Under the pieces are notes generated by a model that had not been told where the DNA came from, did no database searches, and was given only the letters and a program-made list of their open reading frames with translations. From a virus: 20,061 bases of DNA. The stretch covers positions 1 through 20,061 of the IMG/VR virus record IMGVR_UViG_3300007770_000115; one strand, given 5' to 3'. Positions within the stretch are counted from its first letter, which is position 1. Every line of letters starts with the position of its first letter. Positions 9,401 through 15,721 of this stretch are shown here, in pieces. Both the position numbers and the translations under genes were made by a program.

Positions 9401-11928
9401 CCCAGCTCGCCGCCGCCGCGACCGGCGGCTACGGCTTCCTGGCCGTCGAGTCGCTTGAGGGCATTGCAATCGGTGACACCGTCACGCTCGGCCTCGAGGA
9501 CGCCGATATCCGAATCACGACCATCTATCCCGGCAACATTCTCGCGCTGGCCGAGCCTCTAGCGAACAGCTACAGCGCCGGCGACGCCGTGCACATCGAC
9601 CCGAGCTTTACCGCGAATTGGTCGCACCAGCTTCGGCGCGACGAAAGCACCGGCCGCTATGTTGGCATCGCCGAGCTCCTGGCCGGCGGCAATGTCGGCG
9701 ACAGGGTTATCAGGGTTAGCACGCTCGAGCCATTCGCGCCCGGCACGCTCATCAGGATTCATCCTCACGGCGACGACTTCGTTGCCGGCGCTTCTACGCC
9801 CGACTATCTCGACGCCTATCGCGTCAAGGCCGTGCGCTCGGAGACCATGACCGGCGCCTATAACGAGCTCGAGATCGAGAGCCTCGGATCGACTCCCGGC
9901 GGCCTGGTCACGGCCGTCAGTGAGGGCGACCCGATCACCTGTTTCGTCAATATCCCGCCCAACTCCCTGATCCAGCGCGTCGGGCAAAGCGGCATCATGG
10001 TCGGCCTAGTCGGCACGGCGACGACGGCCGACGAGGAAGCCGGCGAGAGCCCGCTCGCCGAGGGCGATCTGATCCGCGTCGTCTATCCCGGCCTCGAGCT
10101 GAAACGGAATCAGCACAGCCGCATTTTCATCGCCGATAGCGATAGCGTCGGCACCTACGGCACGCGCAAGGCCAAGCGCCGCACGCCGAATAAATACGCC
10201 GACCGCGAGCTATCGACGATCCTGGCGACCCGGCAAGTCAGGCGCGGCGCCTCTGGCCGGAAGCGCTTCAAGGTCCCCGGTATCAAGATGGGCGACCCGG
10301 CCGAGCTCGAGGCCCTCGTCACGCTCAACCCCTTCGACGTCGTCAACTACGTCGATTATCGACTCATGCCCAACGCGTCGGGATACTCCGCGTTATGCCT
10401 CGTCGTCGATCACGTCTATCACCACCGCGACGCGAGCGTTGACCTCGTGCTCGAGGAGATTGATTCGAGCGCCGCCGGCGGCCGCCTCCTCGGCGAGAAT
10501 AAGACGCCGATCGCGGCCGACTTCAAAGCCGCCGGCGATGACGGCGAGGTTTGGCTCGCTTGGGATAAGCCCGAGGCCTCCGACTTCGACGAGGTTGAGA
10601 TCCGATGGAGCACCGCCGGCCCGATCAAGGATATCGACGACGGCACCCAGCTCGGCACCTACTCGGCCGGCACCTACTCGGCGAAGCATACGAGCCTGAG
10701 CAACGGCACGACCTACTATTACGCCGCATTCGTTAAGACGACCGCGAGCAAGGTGAGCGCGGCGAGCCATGCGACGGCTACGCCGGCGGCCGACCTGGCC
10801 GCGCCGACGAGCCTGACGGCTACGGCTGGCGATGAGGAGATCAGCCTCGCCTGGACCGACCCCAGCGGCGACGACCTGGCCGGCGTTCTCGTGCGCTACA
10901 ACGAGGGAAGCACCTACCCGACGACGGCCGACGACGGCACCGGCGGCGGCACGGCCCAGGCCGGCGCCGAGGCGATCGCCGTGACCGGTCTCAAGAATGG
11001 GATTCGCTATAGTTTCAGCCTGTTCGCCATCGACGGCACCGGCTCGCCCTCGAGCGCCGCCAACGTGCGCGGCGTGCCCGACTTCGACCCCGAGGAGATC
11101 AGCGACTATATCGAGGCGAATTGGTGCGCCCACTCTATCCTTGACGACTACGCCAGCGGCGATCCGATTGACGATCTCGCCGACGCCTCGAGCGCCGGCC
11201 ATGATCTCACCAAATACCTCGACGCCTATCGGCCGACCCTCGACCACTCGCACGCCGATTTCGATGATATCGCCGTCGTCGAGCACGACTATCCTGGCAC
11301 GCCGCGCTTGCTCAAAGGCACGACGAATTGGGACCCGCTCATCGAGGGCGGCGCTCGAGGCGCCATGGTCATCTTTGTCGGCGCGCTCGACGTCGTCAGC
11401 ATAAGTTACACGCCGATAGCACACTACGGCGCCGGTAATTATTACTGGTACTGGCGAGGGAATCGGATCGTTGTTTATGAGGACGCGAGCGCCGGCGCCC
11501 CTGGCGGTTATGCTCTGTTCACGATCAGCGGCCTGACGGCCGGCACGCCTGGGATCTACGCTTTCCGCTACTTGCCCGCCGCCGAGGCTCGAGGCTACAG
11601 CGACGCCAACGCCGAGACCGCCGACGGCAATGACGACGGCGACGCGCCCGACGACGTGACCGGCTCGCCCTCGATCCCGATATCCGTTGGGACGGTATGG
11701 GCGACCGGCAACCCGCTTGACGGCCGATGGGCGCAAATCATCCTCGTCAGCGATGCCGACACCGGCACACTTGAGCGGCTTTTCACCAAGCTCCGGGAAA
11801 AGTATCCGAGCCTCGCCACCAACATCGACGAGCACGGCGGCTTTACCACCGGATTCGACCAGGGCCTCGATATCGACGGCCCAGGCTTCACAAACGGCTT
11901 TGACCAGGGATGCAAGGCCGGAACATAG
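6415..11928 (+). CDS. Giant tail-tip / host-specificity protein with FN3 and lectin-like domains
   Basis: This 1838-aa protein most likely forms the tail tip and contacts the host. Residues 1-165 resemble the start of a baseplate hub protein (VLTIDNRDGHFF, RVRFKLEHGGQ, IGTFRVTDEDGL, WTVAIQRTL). Residues about 170-850 are a very large beta-rich region with many aromatic repeats, perhaps a propeller. Residues about 855-960 again look hub-like (IGKLADLADHVFLYGRDGV, then ELKAYP). Residues about 1363-1550 hold two fibronectin-III domains (EVWLAWDKPEASDFDEVEI; EEISLAWTDPSGDDLAGVLV). From 1560 on there is a lectin-like domain ending with a WAQIILVSDADTGTLERLF strand-helix and two GFDQG repeats. TTG at 6415 is chosen because GAGGAGG at 6401-6407 lies 7 nt upstream and it follows the previous stop by two bases, as the GTG starts at 500 and 771 do. 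Confidence 0.85.
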   Translation: MRTLFEIQTDTPAIWEDYSDRVVFDGLGAISYKAGRDGRPILSPPSVLTIDNRDGHFFTEPDAVGSVFASGWEGRRVRFKLEHGGQDAITIGTFRVTDEDGLRSGRDGWAQLRLESLAEELKRGDASEIAHGRGWYPDIPWTVAIQRTLKPEETGGIALPSDAIAFEETRRAISSAGRPGDRTSSGFDALRTRAADACFNEANGRFAFLTVEGGIWELEPTTGIYTEVSKSWTLANNRDALRIWWSQQSTGDGTYFVLTAPGNTAYGWGGFRERYAKGTSFNIYRTDQASAVGGAGASDSENVLTPCLVRDHINEKPDPLGNGGIGASGYNVYGMRVYGNEYYAFADNDSYHFGIRERREAILIPFAQYAYPLELRNFTVGAEIDEVEIFKVKRGHDWEAAPINAYSPDNDNRWTVGPNEGAGSSGRWATLNNRAGAGYYSFVLLDDDLTLTDLDPATWAHFYTGLKHSIGQGPMVDLSTDHRDGIAAYDGVYWLAYFRYNTATRTYRLICAFNDGSTQSEVEVAELKEHRLPTFVVCDITRPTDNRGQRGAIIYGWIDYDPQPIADHEVGPDTNANGTCVMAESGIDVCPVDTASHSAAPTFSAQGGTVVRFREFEDDAPLDRHNQGGTNEHISGRWTPIAIGFKRYLQDGLPNNRTHYNAVISCIDRAELEPYEPGTESYEQARAGTATYRLFYLHITIAGASAVEPYAYATSITDTRGPGVDIQHGSPLPWMGFSRLCRGRDGDEETNNTAQHVYAYSPADRGLYAFACDDTGLGRPAPVGHVQSTEIWFGPGTLAVGNDGDGDLEAPIVAGVTWPTFPGADFERLPNGNYQAWLYGPHHMGRVPLLDNKDTNKLTAIGKLADLADHVFLYGRDGVAELKAYPASDASADLTIRAPEHVGQAERSRTEIVNTSQRSVYDVHPGEISITRFLAPGSVFAAEPIVTGLGSYPLELELRCILAGRPSDASHYQSGRSPWRSRCLFGWRMTTARVKTQLAAAATGGYGFLAVESLEGIAIGDTVTLGLEDADIRITTIYPGNILALAEPLANSYSAGDAVHIDPSFTANWSHQLRRDESTGRYVGIAELLAGGNVGDRVIRVSTLEPFAPGTLIRIHPHGDDFVAGASTPDYLDAYRVKAVRSETMTGAYNELEIESLGSTPGGLVTAVSEGDPITCFVNIPPNSLIQRVGQSGIMVGLVGTATTADEEAGESPLAEGDLIRVVYPGLELKRNQHSRIFIADSDSVGTYGTRKAKRRTPNKYADRELSTILATRQVRRGASGRKRFKVPGIKMGDPAELEALVTLNPFDVVNYVDYRLMPNASGYSALCLVVDHVYHHRDASVDLVLEEIDSSAAGGRLLGENKTPIAADFKAAGDDGEVWLAWDKPEASDFDEVEIRWSTAGPIKDIDDGTQLGTYSAGTYSAKHTSLSNGTTYYYAAFVKTTASKVSAASHATATPAADLAAPTSLTATAGDEEISLAWTDPSGDDLAGVLVRYNEGSTYPTTADDGTGGGTAQAGAEAIAVTGLKNGIRYSFSLFAIDGTGSPSSAANVRGVPDFDPEEISDYIEANWCAHSILDDYASGDPIDDLADASSAGHDLTKYLDAYRPTLDHSHADFDDIAVVEHDYPGTPRLLKGTTNWDPLIEGGARGAMVIFVGALDVVSISYTPIAHYGAGNYYWYWRGNRIVVYEDASAGAPGGYALFTISGLTAGTPGIYAFRYLPAAEARGYSDANAETADGNDDGDAPDDVTGSPSIPISVGTVWATGNPLDGRWAQIILVSDADTGTLERLFTKLREKYPSLATNIDEHGGFTTGFDQGLDIDGPGFTNGFDQGCKAGT
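10653..10682 (+). repeat. Perfect 2 x 15-bp tandem duplication in FN3 domain
   Basis: The 15-mer CGGCACCTACTCGGC occurs at 10653-10667 and again at 10668-10682 with no gap. It encodes GTYSAGTYSA inside the first fibronectin-III domain of the tail-tip protein. Perfect identity at every codon suggests a recent slippage duplication that kept the frame. Confidence 0.9.
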
Positions 11929-11938
11929 GAGGTATCAA

Positions 11939-12478
11939 ATGGCCGACAGTGTCAGGACTCGCACCTCGCTCCTGAGCCTCTACGCCGACAACAGCACGCA
12001 AAACATCAGTCCCCAGGATCTCCGCGACGGCATCGTTTCGGTCATGGGAGTCCTCGCTCACCTGTACGTCACCGGCAACTCGACGGCGCAAACCGGCATC
12101 GGCACGAGCTATGTCACCGTCGATTGGGGCAACGGCGGCGGCGACGGTGACGACGACAACGCAGCGAGCGACTACGCCAACGATCGGATCGAGGTCGGGA
12201 GCCTCGGCGACGGCGTCTATCTCCTCGCTTTCCAGGCGAGCTTTACCGGCAGCGCAAGCGCGGAGTTTACCTTTGCTATCGCCAACAACGGCACGCCGCT
12301 CACCGGCGCCGTTTGCATGCACGAGTTCACCGCCGCCGCCGAGAAGGGTAGCTGTTCGATCGTCGCGCTGGCGACTCTATCCGACGGCGACCTTGTGACC
12401 GTTCAAGTTAAGGCCGACGCCGCGAGCAAACAGATTACCATGGCCGAGGCCCAGCTCGTTGCAAAGCGTTTGAAGTAG
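11939..12478 (+). CDS. Tail fibre-like protein with C1q/TNF-like beta sandwich
   Basis: This 179-aa protein begins with a segment frequent in phage fibre proteins (LYADNSTQNISPQDLRDGIV), likely an attachment helix. Residues about 40-179 resemble a C1q/TNF-type jelly roll. Segments are SYVTVDWGNGG, RIEVGSLGDGVYLLAFQASF, AEFTFAIANNGTPL, CSIVALATLSDGDLVTVQV and a final AEAQLVAKRL strand. Proteins of this kind form trimers on tail tips or neck and can bind receptors. AGGAGGT at 11927-11933 gives a strong ribosome site, and the gene follows the tail-tip gene by 10 nt. The fold call rests on the pattern of strands, so moderate certainty only. Confidence 0.75.
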   Translation: MADSVRTRTSLLSLYADNSTQNISPQDLRDGIVSVMGVLAHLYVTGNSTAQTGIGTSYVTVDWGNGGGDGDDDNAASDYANDRIEVGSLGDGVYLLAFQASFTGSASAEFTFAIANNGTPLTGAVCMHEFTAAAEKGSCSIVALATLSDGDLVTVQVKADAASKQITMAEAQLVAKRLK

Positions 12479-12543
12479 GGTAACGGTCTCGCTCAGGGAT
12501 GGGGGCGCGACGGATGAAAGACCTAGCCAGGAGGACCCTAATA

Positions 12544-12831
12544 ATGCCAAGAGAAGCTCGCCGGCCGGTTAGCTATGTCGTCATCGCCGCCATAATCGGG
12601 ATCGCCGCTCAAGGAGTCACGGCCGGCCTGTGGCTCGGCCGTATCGAGGCCACCAAGGCCGACCGCTCGGAGATAGCCGCCGCCCGCAATGAATGGCGCG
12701 CCGAGCTCGTTGACCACGAGCGGCGCTTTACCGATCACATTGCCGGTAACGAAAACCTCGAGGGCCGGATAGTCACCGAGCTCAAGAATATCGACCGGCG
12801 CCTCGAGAGCATCGAGGACCGGCTACCGTAG
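12544..12831 (+). CDS. Membrane-anchored coiled-coil protein, possible lysis accessory
   Basis: This 95-aa protein has a basic N-terminus (MPREARRP) and one hydrophobic segment at residues about 9-30 (YVVIAAIIGIAAQGVTAGLW). A charged helical tail with heptad-like spacing follows and ends NIDRRLESIEDRLP. Such one-helix plus coiled-coil proteins are common beside phage holins and could be a spanin-like or holin-accessory protein. ATG at 12544 is preferred over upstream in-frame ATGs at 12499 and 12514, because AGGAGG at 12529-12534 sits 9 nt before it. The gene ends 10 nt before the next start. No named family recognised. Confidence 0.72.
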   Translation: MPREARRPVSYVVIAAIIGIAAQGVTAGLWLGRIEATKADRSEIAAARNEWRAELVDHERRFTDHIAGNENLEGRIVTELKNIDRRLESIEDRLP

Positions 12832-12841
12832 GAGGCGCGTA

Positions 12842-13072
12842 ATGCCTGAGTTTGCAATCATCGCCTCGGCGTATCACGCGCAGGGAGTTTGCATGGACGT
12901 TTTCCGCGCCAACGCAAACGGCGAGCTCACGACCATCACCGCCCGCGACGCCGAGGCGGCTCGCGCCATCGCGATCGCCTGGCTCCGCGAGAATCTCGGC
13001 GGCTCGAATTTCACCCTTCGCCATATCGACATAATCCCCGCCGAGGAAATGGGGATTGAACCAAGGAGCTAG
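12842..13072 (+). CDS. Small hypothetical protein, 76 aa
   Basis: I do not recognise this protein. It starts MPEFAIIASAYHAQGVCMDVF, continues with TITARDAEAARAIAIAWL and ends IIPAEEMGIEPRS. The pattern is a beta-strand, an amphipathic helix rich in Ala, then another strand, so a small alpha/beta fold is likely. AGGAGG at 12830-12835 gives a strong ribosome site. It lies between a membrane-anchored coiled-coil gene and the holin, so a link to lysis or late assembly is possible but only from position. Confidence 0.65.
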   Translation: MPEFAIIASAYHAQGVCMDVFRANANGELTTITARDAEAARAIAIAWLRENLGGSNFTLRHIDIIPAEEMGIEPRS

Positions 13073-13076
13073 AGCT

Positions 13077-13517
13077 ATGTGGGATAAGATCACCGGCACC
13101 GTCGGCGCCATCCTCAAGCCGATCACGTCGCTCATCGACGACGTGCACACAAGCGACGAGGAGCGCGGCAAGCTCGCGGCCGCTCGAGATCAGGTCTCGG
13201 CGAGCCTGACGACGAAAATCCTCGAGGTCGAGACCCGCGCCCTCGAGGCCGTGACGAAAGTACAGATGGCCGAGCTCGGCCAGGACGACAAGGTCACGAA
13301 ACGCTGGCGCCCCTACGTCGGCTATCTCCTGGGATCGGCCATCGGCATCAACCTCCTCGCCCCGCCGATCGCCGCGCTGATCGGTCGCACGGCCGATATT
13401 CCCCAGGCCGATCCTGAGCTCGTGCTCATCGCCGCGAGCTTGCTCGGCGTCAAGGCCGTCGGCCGCAGTATCGAGAAGCGCGCCCGAACGCTCCTCGGCA
13501 AGGCCGGCGGCGATTAA
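13077..13517 (+). CDS. Holin, GTA-type three-helix family
   Basis: This 146-aa protein resembles the three-transmembrane holin family found in gene transfer agents and many alphaproteobacterial phages. Features are an N-terminal MWDKITGTVGAILKPITSLIDD helix, a TSDEERGKL turn, a long helix ending with DDKVTKRWRPYVG, and then hydrophobic segments (YLLGSAIGINLLAPPIAALIG; LVLIAASLLGVKAVG). The C-terminus is a basic GRSIEKRARTLL. The predicted role is timed permeabilisation of the inner membrane to release endolysin. AAGGAG at 13063-13068 supports ATG at 13077 over the upstream ATG at 13056. It is the last gene of the operon, with a terminator 43 nt downstream. Of its 18 leucines, 14 are CTC, the normal codon habit here. 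Confidence 0.85.
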   Translation: MWDKITGTVGAILKPITSLIDDVHTSDEERGKLAAARDQVSASLTTKILEVETRALEAVTKVQMAELGQDDKVTKRWRPYVGYLLGSAIGINLLAPPIAALIGRTADIPQADPELVLIAASLLGVKAVGRSIEKRARTLLGKAGGD

Positions 13518-13560
13518 GCCCGAGGGCGCGCCCTTTCGCCTGCTCGGCGCTCTCGGCGGC

Positions 13561-13594
13561 CGCCGGTGCTCCCTGGGAGCGCTGGCGGCTTTTT
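13561..13594 (+). terminator. Rho-independent terminator closing the late operon
   Basis: A 12-pair stem (13561-13572 with 13576-13587, including two G-U pairs) with a CTG loop leads to five T at 13590-13594. It lies 43 nt after the holin stop and before the next promoter, so it plausibly ends the structural and lysis transcript. Confidence 0.85.
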
Positions 13595-13780
13595 CATGCT
13601 CGGACCTGACCCGAGCCCAGGCGCGCACCACGCCGGCCGCTCCTGGCGCTGGCCGAGAGATCCAGGCCCGAGCCGGGCAATCAGGCGCCGAAGCCCTCGA
13701 GGCGCTCAGGCGGCCGCTCAGGAGCTCAGGCGAGGCCGGCAGAAAAGGGAAAGAAAAAGAGAGAAAATTAGCGCAAGGAG
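13595..13780. other. Intergenic control region with repeats and purine tract
   Basis: No convincing gene lies here. The heptamer TCAGGCG or TCAGGAG occurs at 13681, 13706, 13718 and 13726. A 27-nt run of purines, rich in A, fills 13741-13767 in a genome that is otherwise very GC-rich. The A-rich end lies just upstream of the -35 box and may act as an UP element. The repeats could be sites for a regulator, perhaps the small helix-turn-helix protein encoded at 14123, or iterons. These roles are inferred. Confidence 0.55.
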
Positions 13781-13809
13781 TTGACAGGAAAGCAGGAAAG
13801 GAGTATAAA
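13781..13809 (+). promoter_or_regulatory. Near-consensus sigma70 promoter
   Basis: TTGACA at 13781-13786 is followed after exactly 17 bp by TATAAA at 13804-13809, one mismatch from the -10 consensus. The expected transcription start is near 13816. It would drive the 83-aa gene, the helix-turn-helix gene and the helicase-methyltransferase pair. Confidence 0.88.
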
Positions 13810-13869
13810 TAGAGCATGACAAACGACCAGCGCATCAGCTTTCCGACCCCGAGCCCCAGGAGGGACACC

Positions 13870-14121
13870 ATGAATCCGGCGATCCTGACTCCCCGCGTTT
13901 CGCTCCTCGTTAACTTCGGCGCTCTCGTGCGCTTCATCGCCATCGACACCGAGCGCGGCCTCCTCGTCGAGATCGCCGATATCAGCCGCAACGGCATCGG
14001 CCAAGGCGGCGCCGGTGAGCGCTACTACGCCGACCCGGCCAAGTGCCGGCGCGCCGTGCCCGGTTTTGATTATGCCTACGGCGCCGATCCGGTCCCTTAC
14101 GCTATGGCAAAGGAGGCCTAG
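13870..14121 (+). CDS. Small hypothetical protein, first gene of the cargo operon
   Basis: This 83-aa protein is not recognised. It begins MNPAILTPRVSLLVNFGALV, contains RFIAIDTERGLLVEIADISR and ends with YADPAKCRRAVPGFDYAYG and MAKEA. It has a beta-rich N-terminal half and one Cys. The ATG at 13870 is preferred because AGGAGGG at 13858-13864 lies just upstream. An in-frame ATG at 13816 would add 18 residues and would fall at the expected transcription start, so a leaderless longer form is possible. Codon use is native (GC-rich third positions), unlike the helicase gene two positions downstream. Its stop is separated by one base from the next ATG, using the GAGGCCTAGC junction found elsewhere in this genome. 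Confidence 0.72.
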   Translation: MNPAILTPRVSLLVNFGALVRFIAIDTERGLLVEIADISRNGIGQGGAGERYYADPAKCRRAVPGFDYAYGADPVPYAMAKEA

Positions 14122-14122
14122 C

Positions 14123-14341
14123 ATGACCACCAACAACGCCGAGCTCACCGTCACCGAAGCGACCCGCCGACTCAACGCCGGCGGCGTCGCGTGCTCGTCG
14201 CCGACCGTGCGCGCCTGGCTCGACGACGGCACGCTCACCGGCCGCACGCTCAACCGGCCGAGCGGCCGCCGCTTCATCGCCATCGACGTCGAGAGCGTCG
14301 AGGCCCTCATCGCCAAACTCACCAAAACCCAGGAGAATTAG
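14123..14341 (+). CDS. Small MerR/excisionase-like helix-turn-helix protein
   Basis: This 72-aa protein is nearly all one DNA-binding domain. Residues 7-65 follow the MerR-like or excisionase winged-helix pattern: LTVTEATRRLNAGG (first helix and turn), CSSPTVRAWLDDGTL (recognition helix), then the wing GRTLNRPSGRRFIAID and a final SVEALIAKL helix. Such proteins act as regulators or as directionality factors. AAAGGAGG at 14109-14116 is its ribosome site. It is the last gene with native codon use before the foreign-looking helicase, which starts 3 nt later. It may regulate its own promoter region (13681-13809). No integrase is visible, so excisionase function cannot be supported. Confidence 0.78.
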   Translation: MTTNNAELTVTEATRRLNAGGVACSSPTVRAWLDDGTLTGRTLNRPSGRRFIAIDVESVEALIAKLTKTQEN

Positions 14342-14344
14342 GCT

Positions 14345-15721
14345 GTGGAATATACTGACTTTGTTTCCCAGAAAAGAGCCGCCCGCGTCGATGCCGGGTT
14401 TAACCCCGGAGAACTGTCATCCGGCCTTTTCGACTGGCAGGCGGCGGTTGTCCGTTGGGCGCTGCGGAAAGGGAGGGCCGCGATCTTCGCCGACACGGGC
14501 CTCGGCAAAACTTTTATGCAATGCGAATGGGCGCGGCATGTCGCGGACCATGCGGATGGGGGAGTACTCATCTTGGCCCCGCTCGCGGTGGCGAAACAAA
14601 CCCAGCTCGAGGCCGCGAGATTCGGCATCAATGTCGAATATGTGAGGGAGCCGCCCCGGACTAGCCGGGGCGTGTGGGCAACCAATTACGAGATGGCGGG
14701 GGCATTCGACCTCGCGTCATTCGATGGAATCGTGCTAGATGAGTCCAGCATCCTCAAGAGTCAAACGGGAAAGATCCGGTCTAAGCTCATATCGGATTGC
14801 CAGAAGATTCCCTATCGGTTAAGCTGCACCGCCACTCCGTCGCCGAATGACCACATGGAGCTTGGCAACCAGGCCGAGTTTCTGGGCGTGATGAGCATGG
14901 CCGAAATGCTCGCCATGTACTTCACGCACGACGGCAGCTCAACCCAGAACTGGAGACTTAAGGGGCATGGGCGTGCGAGATTCTGGGAATGGCTCGCCAC
15001 ATGGGCCGCGTACATAAGAAAGCCGTCTGACATCGGCTATCCCGATGATGGCTATGATCTCCCCCCGATGAACATCTCTGAACACGAAGTGAAAACTGCG
15101 AAGGCGGGGGACGGGGCGCTATTCCCCGCGCCCGCGCAAACGATGACAGAGCGGCGCAAGGCGAAGCGAGACAGCATCGCGCAGCGAGTGGCGAGGGCGG
15201 CGGCCCTAGTCAACGAATCCGATGAGGAGTGGATAGTGTGGTGTCACCTAAACGCAGAGCAGGACGCGCTTGAATCTGCGATAATCCGAGATTGCGTTAG
15301 CGTCCGGGGGGCGGATTCGATAGAGGACAAGGAGTCTCGGCTTTCCGCGTTCGCGGCGGGTCGGGCGAAAATCCTGATATCAAAGCCGTCCATCGCCGGG
15401 TTCGGTCTCAATCTCCAGCACACCAGGAACATGGTGTTCGTTGGGCTGGATGATAGTTTTGAGAAATTCTACCAAGCCGTGCGCCGCCAATACCGCTTCG
15501 GGCAAACCAGGGAAGTCAATGTCCATATTGTGACGAGCGACGGCGAGGGGGCAATTCGGGCGAACATTGAAAGGAAGCGCATGCAGCACGAAGAGGTGTC
15601 GGCGGAAATGGCTGCGCTTATGGGTCCGGCGATGAAGTCCGAAATCGTTGGGGCGATTCACACTAGCACCGGCTATGACGCCGGGCAGAATATGGAGGTT
15701 CCGTCTTGGTTAAATCGATAG
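14345..15721 (+). CDS. SNF2-like superfamily 2 helicase paired with a methyltransferase
   Basis: This 458-aa protein carries all the main SF2 helicase motifs. They are a Q-type entry FDWQAAVVRWAL (29-40), Walker A ADTGLGKT (49-56), Walker B as DESS (132-135, in place of DEAH), SCTATP (160-165) followed by SPNDHMELGNQAEFLG, motif V near SKPSIAGFGLNLQH (346-359), and motif VI QAVRRQYRFGQ (377-387). This is the compact SNF2 type common in phages next to DNA methyltransferases. No nuclease domain is seen; the C-terminal 60 residues are helical. It starts with GTG, AGGAG lies at 14331-14335, and it overlaps the methyltransferase gene by 16 nt. Codon use and GC content differ strongly from the flanking phage genes, indicating acquisition from another source. 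Role probably ATP-driven movement on DNA in a modification or defence context; not proven. Confidence 0.9.
   Translation: MEYTDFVSQKRAARVDAGFNPGELSSGLFDWQAAVVRWALRKGRAAIFADTGLGKTFMQCEWARHVADHADGGVLILAPLAVAKQTQLEAARFGINVEYVREPPRTSRGVWATNYEMAGAFDLASFDGIVLDESSILKSQTGKIRSKLISDCQKIPYRLSCTATPSPNDHMELGNQAEFLGVMSMAEMLAMYFTHDGSSTQNWRLKGHGRARFWEWLATWAAYIRKPSDIGYPDDGYDLPPMNISEHEVKTAKAGDGALFPAPAQTMTERRKAKRDSIAQRVARAAALVNESDEEWIVWCHLNAEQDALESAIIRDCVSVRGADSIEDKESRLSAFAAGRAKILISKPSIAGFGLNLQHTRNMVFVGLDDSFEKFYQAVRRQYRFGQTREVNVHIVTSDGEGAIRANIERKRMQHEEVSAEMAALMGPAMKSEIVGAIHTSTGYDAGQNMEVPSWLNR

Noticed and set aside
13566-13784. Open frame of 72 codons after the holin
   Set aside because: It starts within the terminator stem, has no ribosome site and reads through the purine tract as a Lys/Arg run. 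It looks like an accident in a control region.
14123-14341. Excisionase of a temperate phage
   Set aside because: The fold fits, but no integrase or attachment site is visible, so only a general helix-turn-helix call is supported.
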